From assembly GCA_005402585.1 (NCBI GenBank), contig BIFP01000071.1, positions 1-64,000 of the forward strand: a stretch of 64,000 bases of DNA, given 5' to 3'. This stretch comes from Micromonosporaceae bacterium KJ-029 (lineage in GTDB: Bacteria; Actinomycetota; Actinomycetes; Mycobacteriales; Micromonosporaceae). Within the stretch, counting starts at the first letter, position 1. Each line of letters opens with the position of its first letter. Below the pieces are notes generated by a model. The model had not been told where the DNA came from, made no database searches, and was given only the letters and a program-made list of their open reading frames with translations. The translations under genes were made by a program, and so were the position numbers. Below, in pieces: positions 8,347 to 16,227 of this stretch.

Positions 8347-9393
8347 TTACCGGCGGTCGACCGCCGGATCAGGGGTGCTGAGGGTGTCTCCCTCGACGAG
8401 CTCGCACGGCAGGAGCCGCTGCTGGACGCCGGCGGCGCTGCCGTCGATGACGCCGGTCAGCACCTCGACCGACTGCCGGCCCATCTCCTCACGCGGGATG
8501 CGGAACCCGGTGAAGGCGATGTCGGTGGGGACCGGCACTGTCGGGTCCCCGAGAGTCAGGATCGACAGGTCACCCGGCACGGCCAGCCCACGTCGGCGGG
8601 CGGCTGCCTCCAACGCCACAGCGGTGGCGAAGTCCTCCACGAAGACGACGGTGCTGCCGTCGGCCAGCAATCCGTCGAGAATGGTGTCGGCGTCGCGGGC
8701 CGGCCCCGTCAGATCGCGGGCACTGTCCGCGGCCGTCGCGGCGGCCTCGAACCCGCGCCGACGATCCGCGGAGGACTCGGCGGTCGCGCCGACGCCCACG
8801 AAGGCCAGGCGTCGGTGGCCACGTCGCAGCGCCAGCTCGACGAGCTGCCGCACCGCCGCGGCGTAGTCGGCGCCGACGTAGGGCACCGGGCCACCGGCGT
8901 CGTCGCGGCGACCAACCGCGACGTACGGGTACCCGTCGCGGTTGAGCCGTGCCAGTTCCGCACCGTCGATCTCGCGTCCGAGCAGGATGCACCCGTCGGC
9001 CAGGCGCAGCCGGTTGTCCCGGTGGAAGATCTGTCGCCGGCCGTCGACCACCGGTGCGCTGGTGAACAGCAGCAGGTCACAGCCGACCCGCTCGGCCTGC
9101 TCCTCGATTCCCAGCAGGAAGGGGTGGAAGAAGTCCCGGCTGCCGCTGGGAAATGCCGGCTCGTAGGTGAAGACGCCGATGATCCGGTTGAACCGTGCGG
9201 CGAGCCGGCGCGCGACCGGGTCGGCGGCGTATCCGGTCTCGGCGATCGCCCGCAGCACCCGGTCCCGGGTCTCGGGGGCGATTCGCACGTCGGCGTCGGA
9301 GCGGTTGTTGAGCACCAGCGACACGGTCGCCTGGCTGACGCCAGCCAACCGCGCAATATCACGTTGAGTGACGCGCCGGGGTGCAGGGGGCAC
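8347..9393 (-). CDS. LacI-family repressor of cluster A
   Basis: A 348-residue regulator. The N-terminal helix-turn-helix reads TQRDIARLAGVSQATVSLVL with the hinge region after it, then a periplasmic-binding-protein-like effector domain (IIGVFTYEPAFPSG onward). It is the first gene of the minus-strand operon. An operator of the GCTAATnCGnATTAGC type overlaps its own presumed promoter region, so it should be autoregulated, and the same site occurs before both secreted propeller genes. The effector is probably a sugar derived from the cluster substrate. Confidence 0.93.
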   Translation of the reverse strand: MPPAPRRVTQRDIARLAGVSQATVSLVLNNRSDADVRIAPETRDRVLRAIAETGYAADPVARRLAARFNRIIGVFTYEPAFPSGSRDFFHPFLLGIEEQAERVGCDLLLFTSAPVVDGRRQIFHRDNRLRLADGCILLGREIDGAELARLNRDGYPYVAVGRRDDAGGPVPYVGADYAAAVRQLVELALRRGHRRLAFVGVGATAESSADRRRGFEAAATAADSARDLTGPARDADTILDGLLADGSTVVFVEDFATAVALEAAARRRGLAVPGDLSILTLGDPTVPVPTDIAFTGFRIPREEMGRQSVEVLTGVIDGSAAGVQQRLLPCELVEGDTLSTPDPAVDRR

Positions 9394-9412
9394 AGTGGGA
9401 TCCTTCCGCTGC

Positions 9413-9430
9413 CGCTAATGCGTATTAGCG
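9413..9430. promoter_or_regulatory. LacI-type operator O2, cluster A
   Basis: CGCTAATGCGTATTAGCG, nine-base arms apart from the centre, 20 bases upstream of the lacI start. On the minus strand a TTGACA box lies at 9474-9469, and the operator begins 38 bases after it, near the expected transcription start. Confidence 0.85.
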
Positions 9431-9512
9431 TTCGGGCTGGAAGGAGCCTCGCGGGCCGACCCGGTCGATGTCAAGAGGATGACGCCAGATTTCGATTCGA
9501 TGAACTCCCTGA

Positions 9513-9528
9513 ACTAATGCGGATTAGC
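9513..9528. promoter_or_regulatory. LacI-type operator O3, cluster A
   Basis: ACTAATGCGGATTAGC, one arm mismatch at the first base. It lies between the two divergent promoters, 82 bases from O2 and 118 from O4. It could help looping between the outer sites. Confidence 0.75.
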
Positions 9529-9601
9529 AGCCGGCCTCGGCCGTCGCGGCCGAGGCGCCGCGCCGCGAGCTGTCGCAGGGAGACGCTTCTGCCGCAAACC
9601 C

Positions 9602-9631
9602 TTGACAGGGCGCCCTTCGTCCAAGCAGCAT
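9602..9631 (+). promoter_or_regulatory. Putative promoter of the second propeller gene
   Basis: TTGACA at 9602-9607, an 18-base spacer and a weak -10 box CAGCAT at 9626-9631. Operator O4 begins 39 bases after the -35 box, almost the same distance as O2 from its own TTGACA on the other strand, which supports both assignments. Confidence 0.5.
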
Positions 9632-9646
9632 TCGAGAAGCATGGAT

Positions 9647-9662
9647 GCTAATACGTATTAGC
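9647..9662. promoter_or_regulatory. LacI-type operator O4, cluster A (perfect palindrome)
   Basis: GCTAATACGTATTAGC is an exact 16-bp palindrome and the best version of the motif in the window. It sits just downstream of the presumed start of transcription of the secreted protein gene at 9873. Confidence 0.88.
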
Positions 9663-9872
9663 CGCCCGTTCCGAGCCACCCACAGGCGACCCACGCCCTG
9701 CGGCACACCACAGAGCGTCACATTGTGCTGTGCCAGTCACCGGCAGCGCAACGGCCGGCATCGCGCCGACCGCCAGCCGGCGACCCACGGCCGCAGCCCC
9801 CCGTCGACGCCCGCCCCGGTACCGCCCGTCCCGGTACCCCCGCGTCCGATCCCGCCAGAGAAAGGCCGACGC

Positions 9873-11231
9873 ATGACGAGATCACCCCTCGTACCGCGCC
9901 GCCGCGCCGCCGCCGCAGCCCTCGGCGCCGGCCTGCTGATCGCCACCATGACCGGCACCCCGCCGGCCGCCGCCGACCCGATCCTCGCCTTCCCACAGTT
10001 CAGCTACGTCGGCACCGCCTTCGACAAGAGCACCCTCGCCTACAACCCGACCAACGAGTTCATCTTCCCGAGCATCATCCGGGCCGCCGACTACTTCCCG
10101 AATCCCCTCGGCATGTACTACCTGTACTACGCCCCCCACGAGCGCCCCGGCGGGATCGCTCTGGCCTACGCCGACTCGATCGACGGCCCCTGGACCGAAT
10201 ACGCCACCAACCCGCTGATCAGCAACACCTGGCTACCGCACTACCCGACGGTCAGCCACGTCTCCTCACCGCACGCCATCTGGATCGAGGGCGAGCAGAA
10301 GCTCTTCCTCTACTACCACGGCGAAAACAACATCACCCGGTACGCCACCTCCGACGACGGCATCCACTTCACCTACGGCGGCACCGCCGTCCGCCAAGAC
10401 GCCACCACCGGCGGCGAAACCTCCTACGCCCGGGTCTTCGAACAGTCCGTACCCCGACTGGGCACGCGTTACCTGATGCTGTTCATGGACAACCCCGCGG
10501 CAGCACCGCCCGGACCGACCGGGCCAGTAGCCCGCCGGATCCGCTGGGCCGTATCCCACGACGCGAAGGCATGGACGATCCAACCGCAGCCGATCGTCAC
10601 ACCCCAGGGCATCCAGGGCCCCAACGCCTCAGGGCCCTTCTTCCTACGCTGGAACAACCGCAACCTGGTGATCTTCCACGCCGCCGACGGCAACATGCAC
10701 GCCGTCGACGTCGGCGACAACTTCGACCAGGAGATCCACCTCGGCATGGTGCACGACTCCATGACCACCGCGCCGGACCTGGGCCGCTCGGCCGCACCCA
10801 CCTTCTACTTCGACGGCCCGAAATTGCACATGTACTACGAGGCGGGCGGCCGACTCACCGCGACCATCGGCCACGCCGTGGCGACCCTCGCCGAACCGCC
10901 ACCCATCCGCACGGTGAACTGCGCAGTCGACCGGCCGCTGCTCTGGCCCCCGAACCACCAACTCGTCGACGTCACCGTGACCGCGGACCTGCCCGACGGC
11001 GTGCTCGGCCCGAACGCACTCACGCTGACCAAGGTCACCGGCGGCGACGCCGCGGATGTCGACGGCTTCATCGAAGGAACGCCAGACTTCAGCGGGCGCC
11101 TTCGCGCCAAACGCGCCGGCAACGGCGGCGACCGGATCTACCGACTCACCTACACCGGCCACGACGAGATCGGCCGGCCGCTCGGCTGCATCGTCACCGT
11201 CACCGTTCCCCACGATCAGGGCACCGGCTGA
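9873..11231 (+). CDS. Secreted beta-propeller protein with Ig-like tail
   Basis: A 452-residue exported protein. The start is chosen for the GAGAAAGG ribosome site at 9858; an open reading frame continues upstream but lacks protein character. The signal peptide is cationic then hydrophobic, ending near PPAAADP. Residues 30-350 or so match the 2473 protein block for block (YYLYYAPHERPGGIALAYA, VSSPHAIW, ETSYARVFEQSV, MYYEAGGRL). The C-terminal 100 residues are an extra domain with VNCAVDRPLLWPPNHQLVDV, a cysteine/WPPNH signature common in secreted Ig-like modules, absent from the paralogue. It is controlled by operator O4. Probable extracellular glycan hydrolase or binding protein. Confidence 0.78.
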   Translation: MTRSPLVPRRRAAAAALGAGLLIATMTGTPPAAADPILAFPQFSYVGTAFDKSTLAYNPTNEFIFPSIIRAADYFPNPLGMYYLYYAPHERPGGIALAYADSIDGPWTEYATNPLISNTWLPHYPTVSHVSSPHAIWIEGEQKLFLYYHGENNITRYATSDDGIHFTYGGTAVRQDATTGGETSYARVFEQSVPRLGTRYLMLFMDNPAAAPPGPTGPVARRIRWAVSHDAKAWTIQPQPIVTPQGIQGPNASGPFFLRWNNRNLVIFHAADGNMHAVDVGDNFDQEIHLGMVHDSMTTAPDLGRSAAPTFYFDGPKLHMYYEAGGRLTATIGHAVATLAEPPPIRTVNCAVDRPLLWPPNHQLVDVTVTADLPDGVLGPNALTLTKVTGGDAADVDGFIEGTPDFSGRLRAKRAGNGGDRIYRLTYTGHDEIGRPLGCIVTVTVPHDQGTG

Positions 11232-11248
11232 CCTGCGGTCGAGCACAC

Positions 11249-11289
11249 GGCCTGGTCCTGACAACCCGCTACGGTGACAGGACCAGGCC
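11249..11289 (+). terminator. Hairpin after the propeller gene
   Basis: Arms GGCCTGGTCCTG at 11249-11260 and CAGGACCAGGCC at 11278-11289 match exactly, with a 17-base loop, 18 bases after the stop codon. The remaining stretch to 11559 shows no gene. Confidence 0.7.
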
Positions 11290-11559
11290 CGGCCGGCGAC
11301 GGCACGCCGGTTTCCTGCCCCAGCCCCGAATGTTCACCCCGGCCGGTGCTGCCCGGGGCGCACCCGCCGTAGCCCACCACGACCTCTGGCTTCGGGAGCC
11401 CACCAGACCGGACGCAAGGACCAGCGCCTATGAGCGAGTAAACGACATCCGGCAACGGTCTCTGAGTCACCGGCTTTGGGTCATGCGGGTAGGCCAGGCG
11501 TTGATGCGTCCCGTCGACGGCCTTTATCGAATGCCATCGACGCACGGGCTGCGCCGTGT

Positions 11560-12036
11560 TCAACCGGATGGCCCCGGTCGCGACGTCAGCCTGGCCCGAC
11601 GATTGTCCAGCCAGCGCGCCAGCCCCTTACGCCTGCGGTACGCCGCGATGCCAGCCAACAGGACGATGATGAGGAGCGACCAGTACCAGAATCGGGGGCC
11701 CACACCAAGGGGCGGGCTTGCGTCGCGGGTGCGCCCGCTGCGGATCACGTCATCGGAAACATCGATCGCGACGACCTCAGCTGGGGCGGTCAGCAGGGTG
11801 GTGGGAGCGCCCGCGCCCCGGTCGAGGGCCAACACCCGTACGGTGCCGACGTGGCCGTACGCCAGTCTCTGGTCCATGTCCATGGGCCCGTCGAACGCGA
11901 CCGGCGCGCGGGGTTCAGGCTGGAAGGCGACGACTCGGGCGGTCCCGTCGGCCGCCCATCCGAGCAGCCGGATGGCGGTCACACCCGACACGGACGGCAT
12001 GTCCAGCGCACCGAGGTCGCGGCCGGTGGCGGGGTC
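11560..12036 (-). pseudogene. 3' end of a lost membrane protein gene
   Basis: About 155 residues open on the minus strand with the look of a C-terminal region: VDPATGRDLGALDMPSVSG, then RLLGWAADGTARVVAF (a beta-propeller-like closing blade), then one membrane segment FWYWSLLIIVLLAGIAAYRR and a basic tail. It has no start of its own and merges upstream, in the same frame, with unrelated integrase-derived sequence. Such TolB-like proteins with one C-terminal membrane segment are often found near ECF sigma factors, as here. I read it as a fusion scar, not a working gene. Confidence 0.5.
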
Positions 12037-12284
12037 AACCCGCCGCCGCGATGGTTGAGGCCGGACTGGAAGAGGGCGGGCTCGGCGACGCGTCAGCCAA
12101 CGGTCGACGGCAGCAACCCGGCAGGCCAATAGCGTGCCACTGAGCCGTTTCGCGGCACCCTCGTTGCGTGCAGACGCGGCGGTTGCAGGTTCGCCGTGGG
12201 CCCCTACCCAGCTGAGCAGTTGCTCGCAAGCGGCGCGAGTGGTTGCGAACGATGACCCCGTGCCTGACCCGGCCAGCGCCGGCA

Positions 12285-12520
12285 GGATCGCCGCTGGCAC
12301 CGAGACGGCACGCAGCCCAGCCCGTGACCTCGGCGGACCGAGGACCAGGCCGACGCCATGCACCTCCATGAACGTCTGCCGGAACCGGATCACCCCGACG
12401 TCAGGGTCAACGTCCTGCCGTTGGAGCGCCGACACCTCACCCCCCACCGCAGACACCCAAAGGCGGCCACCAGGACCAAGGCTTGGTACGTACTCCGCGA
12501 GTGGGCCGCCATGCTGCCCT
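12285..12520 (-). pseudogene. Tyrosine recombinase (integrase) remnant with frameshift
   Basis: Two minus-strand frames together give a recombinase core: YQALVLVAAFGCLRWG in one frame, then, after a shift, EVSALQRQDVDPDVGVIRFR and LVLGPPRSRAGLRAVSVP in the next. These match the first Arg region (xGLRxGEl) and the following strand of phage-type integrases. The catalytic HxxR and Tyr region is missing. It points to an integrated element once present here. No tRNA is recognisable next to it. Confidence 0.7.
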
Positions 12521-12659
12521 CACCGGTCGAGCCCAAGTCGGACGTGGTCCGATGTCCACACCTTCCGGAGGGCGACCGGGTCGAAAGTGATGACCGATGT
12601 AAGAAACGGTGCGCCGGAACCATTTCCTGGTGACGGAATGACAGGAAGGGCCAAAGCCT

Positions 12660-13220
12660 GTGCCAGAACCCCAACCGGACGATCACTTCACCGAGGTGTA
12701 TCAGGCGCACTACCGGCAGGTGTATTCGTATGCCGTCACACGCGCCGGTCGCCAGCTGGCTGATGAGGTTGTGGCCGAGACGTTCCTGGTGGCGTGGCGG
12801 CGGTTGCCGCAGCTGCCGACGGCAGCACCGCTGCCATGGCTGCTTGCCGTCGCCCGCAACATCGTCGGCGAACGATACCGCGCGGAGGTACGGCAACAGG
12901 CCGTCGCTGCCGAAATGCGCGCGTGGATTACCGACGAGGAGCTGTCCGTCGCCGACGTGGCAGACGGTGTCGCCGAGCGGGCCGCCGTGCTTACTGCACT
13001 GACCCAGTTGTCCGATGGCGACCGGGAACTGTTGACGTTGGTTGCCTGGCATGGGCTGGCGCCAGCTCACGCCGCTCGGGTCCTCGGCTGCTCTACAGCG
13101 ACGTACTACGTGCGCCTGCATCGCGCCCGGCGCCACTTGAAGGACGCCATGGCTGCCGCTACGGAGCCGGAGTTGCCTCGACCCGCCGCCACGCTCGTTC
13201 CGAAGGAGTCGATCCGATGA
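12660..13220 (+). CDS. ECF-type RNA polymerase sigma factor
   Basis: A 186-residue sigma-70 family factor with GTG start and AGGAAGG ribosome site 11 bases upstream. Region 2 is FTEVYQAHYRQVYSYAVTR to LADEVVAETFLVAWRRLPQL. Region 4 is LTQLSDGDRELLTLVAWHGL to ARVLGCSTATYYVRLHRARR. It stops inside the start of the next gene (ATGA overlap), so sigma factor and partner are made together. The pairing with a CU044_5270 protein is a recurring actinobacterial arrangement; target promoters are not evident here. Confidence 0.93.
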   Translation: MPEPQPDDHFTEVYQAHYRQVYSYAVTRAGRQLADEVVAETFLVAWRRLPQLPTAAPLPWLLAVARNIVGERYRAEVRQQAVAAEMRAWITDEELSVADVADGVAERAAVLTALTQLSDGDRELLTLVAWHGLAPAHAARVLGCSTATYYVRLHRARRHLKDAMAAATEPELPRPAATLVPKESIR

Positions 13221-14383
13221 GCCGATCACCAGATGTTCTGGACCTGCTTGCCAAGGCCCGGCCGACACGACTGGACCCACCGCCGAACCGGGGCGAGCAC
13301 ATCGCACAGGCCGTAGCCAGCATCGTGGCCAACGCTTCGGTCGTCGAGCGGCATGCCGTGCCCGACCAGCTCCACAGGCCTAAGCGTCTACGGGTGGCAT
13401 TCCTCGCGACGGTGGGGGCGGCCGCGATGGCCGTCACCGCAATCGTCGTGGCCGTTGCCGGACCAGGCACCGTCCCGCGCACTGCACCCGACGCCGCATC
13501 CGACTCCGCGTCGCCCGCCACGCAGGCGCCGATGGACTCCAGCCGCTTGTTGCTCGTGGCAGCCGAACGCAGCGACAGAGCTCCGCAAGCCGGCGGGCGC
13601 TACCTGACATTCCAGACGGAAGGCGGCCACGCGGTGCCGGTCGAGGCCACCGACGGCACCTACACCATGATCTACAAGATAGGCGGCCAGATTTGGTTTG
13701 CCCGCTCCGCCGCTGACAGCAGTTGGGGATATTCGCAGCCGCTCGGCATCGTGCCCGCCACACCGAGGGACGAGGCCGCCTGGCACCGCAACGGTTCTCC
13801 GGCCGTCGTCAGGATCACCGAGCCGAAGCCGCACGACCGGCCGATCGCCCCAGGCAAGCTCTACGGCGAGACGGTCGACCCAGCTCGCTACTATGCGCTC
13901 GGCGACCGAAACGTGTCGTGGGCACAACTCGATGCGCTGCCGACCGACCCGGCCGCCCTCCGCCGCGCACTGCTCAGTCGCTTTGACGGGGGAGGTGGCG
14001 ACATGCCCACCGACCGCGACCAATGGCTGTTCACCGTCGCGGCCAACCTGGTGATCGACCTGCCGGTCAGCAACGAAGTCCGTGCCGCCGCATTCCGGAT
14101 GCTCGCAACGTTGCCGCAGGTGCGCGGGCTGGGAGCTGTTTACGACATGCGTGGTCGGCCTGGGCAGGCGATCGCGTTCACGCCAACCAGTTACCAGGAC
14201 GGCCTCGAGGTGCGTCTGATCATCGACCCCGACACCGGGCAGGCCCTAGGCAGGGAAATGCGCGTGGTGGAGCCCCGTGGCTCGTTTTCGTGGTTGGCAC
14301 CCGGTGCGCTGTACGCATATGACCTGGTACTGGTTTCGAAGAACACCAACGACAACCCGCCAGCTGTGGACGTCCAGAACTGA
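13217..14383 (+). CDS. CU044_5270-family membrane-anchored partner of the sigma factor
   Basis: A 388-residue protein. The first 50 residues are cytosolic (DVLDLLAKARPTRLDPPPN), followed by one membrane segment around residues 58-78 (VAFLATVGAAAMAVTAIVVAVA) and a large external domain with YLTFQTEGGHAVPV and a conserved-looking end (PGQAIAFTPTSY, LIIDPDTGQALGREM). This matches CU044_5270 proteins found directly after ECF sigma genes. A role as regulator or sensor of that sigma factor is likely from context but unproven. ATGA overlap with the sigma gene. Confidence 0.85.
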   Translation: MSRSPDVLDLLAKARPTRLDPPPNRGEHIAQAVASIVANASVVERHAVPDQLHRPKRLRVAFLATVGAAAMAVTAIVVAVAGPGTVPRTAPDAASDSASPATQAPMDSSRLLLVAAERSDRAPQAGGRYLTFQTEGGHAVPVEATDGTYTMIYKIGGQIWFARSAADSSWGYSQPLGIVPATPRDEAAWHRNGSPAVVRITEPKPHDRPIAPGKLYGETVDPARYYALGDRNVSWAQLDALPTDPAALRRALLSRFDGGGGDMPTDRDQWLFTVAANLVIDLPVSNEVRAAAFRMLATLPQVRGLGAVYDMRGRPGQAIAFTPTSYQDGLEVRLIIDPDTGQALGREMRVVEPRGSFSWLAPGALYAYDLVLVSKNTNDNPPAVDVQN

Positions 14384-14493
14384 CCTCCTGGATACCGGCC
14401 GGCGTCGCCACAGTAGCGCAGCCGGCCGTCTTCCGCCCGGCGTGCCGATGGTCATGGGGTACGGACGTAGAAGCGCGGCCCGGGGGTGACCGA

Positions 14494-14655
14494 CTGATCA
14501 GGCCGACGCTGCAGCGGATGGATCGGACCGGTGAGCCGACGGCGTACCTGTTCCGGTGCCTGCACTGCGGGACGCACCTGGGCCTCCTGGAACGTCGGAT
14601 GATCGGCGGCGGCAGGGACAGCGCGCAGACGTTGGGGCGTCGGCGGAGTTGGTAG
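14494..14655 (+). pseudogene. CbrC-family (UPF0167) fragment
   Basis: An open stretch encoding RMDRTGEPTAYLFRCLHCGTH before running into unrelated residues and a stop. PTAYLFRCLHCGxHL is the C-terminal signature of CbrC family proteins. The rest of the roughly 180-residue family protein is missing upstream and the last strand is replaced, so only a stub remains. Confidence 0.6.
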
Positions 14656-14965
14656 CCCGGTGGACGGTGGCGAACATCCGCCGCTGGCGAGACGACATCA
14701 ACGCGTGCCCGGACCAGCGGCTGCCGGGATCCGAAGTCCGGTTGGTTGGCCGCCTGGCGGGGGAGGAGCTCGCCTCGCTGGCGGGCAAAAGCCCGCCCGG
14801 TGATCTGCTCGTGTGCTACGGGCAGGTACGCGAAGTGAGTATGCCGGGCCGGGCATCGGCAACGGCTACTTCATCCACGATCCCGGCCTGGTCGCGCGCC
14901 GGGAGGTGATGTCTGCCCGGCGCCGTGCGTGAGCACCGCCCCGCCTTCCGGCTCGAAGCAGTCAG
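14656..14965 (+). other. Gene-poor stretch with possible coding remnant
   Basis: A frame around 14668-14840 encodes RRWRDDINACPDQRLPGSEV and RLAGEELASLAGKSPPGDLL, which looks protein-like but has no convincing start and changes character after about 14850. I do not recognise the family. It is probably another decayed gene in this zone. Confidence 0.3.
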
Positions 14966-15763
14966 GTGTCCCGTCTGCCTTCACCGCCCCCCGGGGTAGA
15001 AGCATCGGCTACGCGGGTGGCGGGCGGCGAACCGCGGGCGCCGCAACGAACGGCGGACCATACTGGCACGGTGGAGGAGGATCTCGTCGAACTTCTGGCC
15101 TCGACCGGAGTCACCTGCCGGTTGTTGGTCGAGCAGACGCGGGGCCCATACCACCGAGCTGTGCATCCCGAGCGTCGGGAGATCACCGAGGACCGCGATG
15201 GTCTCCCGCTGCGCCTCGGGCTTCGCTTGCTGGCGGCGGACGCCACCACCCCCCTCGCGAACGTCCTCGTCGAGGTCTGGCAGGCCGACCACGTGGGCCG
15301 ATACTCCGGCTTCCAGCCATTCGAAGCGAGGCCGGGACAGGTAGTCACCTCGGAGTCGGTGCCGCACGATGTGATCGCCGCCGGTGAGACGTACCTGCGG
15401 GGCAGCCAGCGCACCGACGAACGCGGGATGTGCGCGTTCAACACGATCTACCCGGGCTGGTACGCCAGCCGCACCGTGCACATCCACCTCATCGCGCACC
15501 TCGGCGACCGCTCGGTGACCACGCAGCTCTACTTTCCCGACACGGTCACCGACGAGGTTTTCAGTCGCCCGCCCTATCGGGGCCGGCCGCAGCGCGACAC
15601 CACCAACGCCACCGACAGCATCTTCGCCGACGGCGGTGAGCAGATGATCCTGGACCTGCATGGAGATCCGACGACCGGCTACACCGGGGTCCTCTGCGTG
15701 GTCCTCGACCGGCAAGCTCGACCTGCCTCGGCTGCGGGGCCTTCGGCGGAAAGCGGCGGTTGA
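14966..15763 (+). CDS. Intradiol ring-cleavage dioxygenase family protein
   Basis: A 265-residue protein of the protocatechuate/catechol dioxygenase C-terminal family. The non-haem Fe(III) ligands are recognisable: Tyr113 (GRYSG), Tyr162 (TIYPGWY), His172 and His174 (VHIH), with the substrate Arg169 between. GPYHRAVH at residues 60-67 and LVEVWQADHVGRYSG at 101-115 are family signatures. The N-terminal 35 residues look unstructured and the start is uncertain. It overlaps the next small gene by four bases. Small stand-alone members often act on unusual or polymeric aromatics, so the substrate is unknown. No aromatic pathway genes are adjacent. Confidence 0.85.
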   Translation: MSRLPSPPPGVEASATRVAGGEPRAPQRTADHTGTVEEDLVELLASTGVTCRLLVEQTRGPYHRAVHPERREITEDRDGLPLRLGLRLLAADATTPLANVLVEVWQADHVGRYSGFQPFEARPGQVVTSESVPHDVIAAGETYLRGSQRTDERGMCAFNTIYPGWYASRTVHIHLIAHLGDRSVTTQLYFPDTVTDEVFSRPPYRGRPQRDTTNATDSIFADGGEQMILDLHGDPTTGYTGVLCVVLDRQARPASAAGPSAESGG

Positions 15764-16107
15764 TCGTGGCCAGCACGGAGCAGATCAGGGCCACGATCGA
15801 GGCTCACCTGGCCGCCGTCGGCGCCGCCGACGCTAAGGCACTGGCAGATCTCTACACACCGGATGCCCGCCTGCATGACCCCGCTGGCGGATCCCCAGTC
15901 ACCGGCCGAACGGCCATCGAGCAGCACTTTGCCGGCGTGCTCACCGAGCAACGGACAATGGAACTCGTCATGGTGGCGATCGCCGACCACCACGCCGCGT
16001 TCCACTTCCGCGCCACACCAGCCCACGGCCCCACCAGAGAGGTCATCGACACCATGACCTTCGACGACCGGGCCATGATCACGTCAATGCAGGCGTACGC
16101 GAGCTGA
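15760..16107 (+). CDS. SnoaL-like / NTF2-fold small protein
   Basis: About 115 residues, starting at TTG 15760 overlapping the dioxygenase stop, or at GTG 15766. The sequence IRATIEAHLAAVGAADAKAL followed by LYTPDARLHDPAGG and TGRTAIEQHFAG is typical of the SnoaL/ketosteroid-isomerase fold. Coupling with the dioxygenase suggests both work on one substrate, perhaps as isomerase or cyclase, but members also include non-enzymatic binding proteins. Confidence 0.75.
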   Translation: MIVASTEQIRATIEAHLAAVGAADAKALADLYTPDARLHDPAGGSPVTGRTAIEQHFAGVLTEQRTMELVMVAIADHHAAFHFRATPAHGPTREVIDTMTFDDRAMITSMQAYAS

Positions 16108-16227
16108 ACCAAACCCGGTCGGAGTGACCTGCGTGGCCTGCCGTCCGGCTACAGCGAGGAGGGCCGGTCCCCTGGCGGCGGCCGTCGCCGTCGACGGTGT
16201 CGTCACCGCCGCCCGGGGCAGCGGCGG

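Noticed and set aside
9725..12058. A 777-codon plus-strand frame
   Set aside because: It is Arg/Pro/His-rich throughout and overlaps the propeller gene in another frame; the real gene has signal peptide, ribosome site and paralogue.
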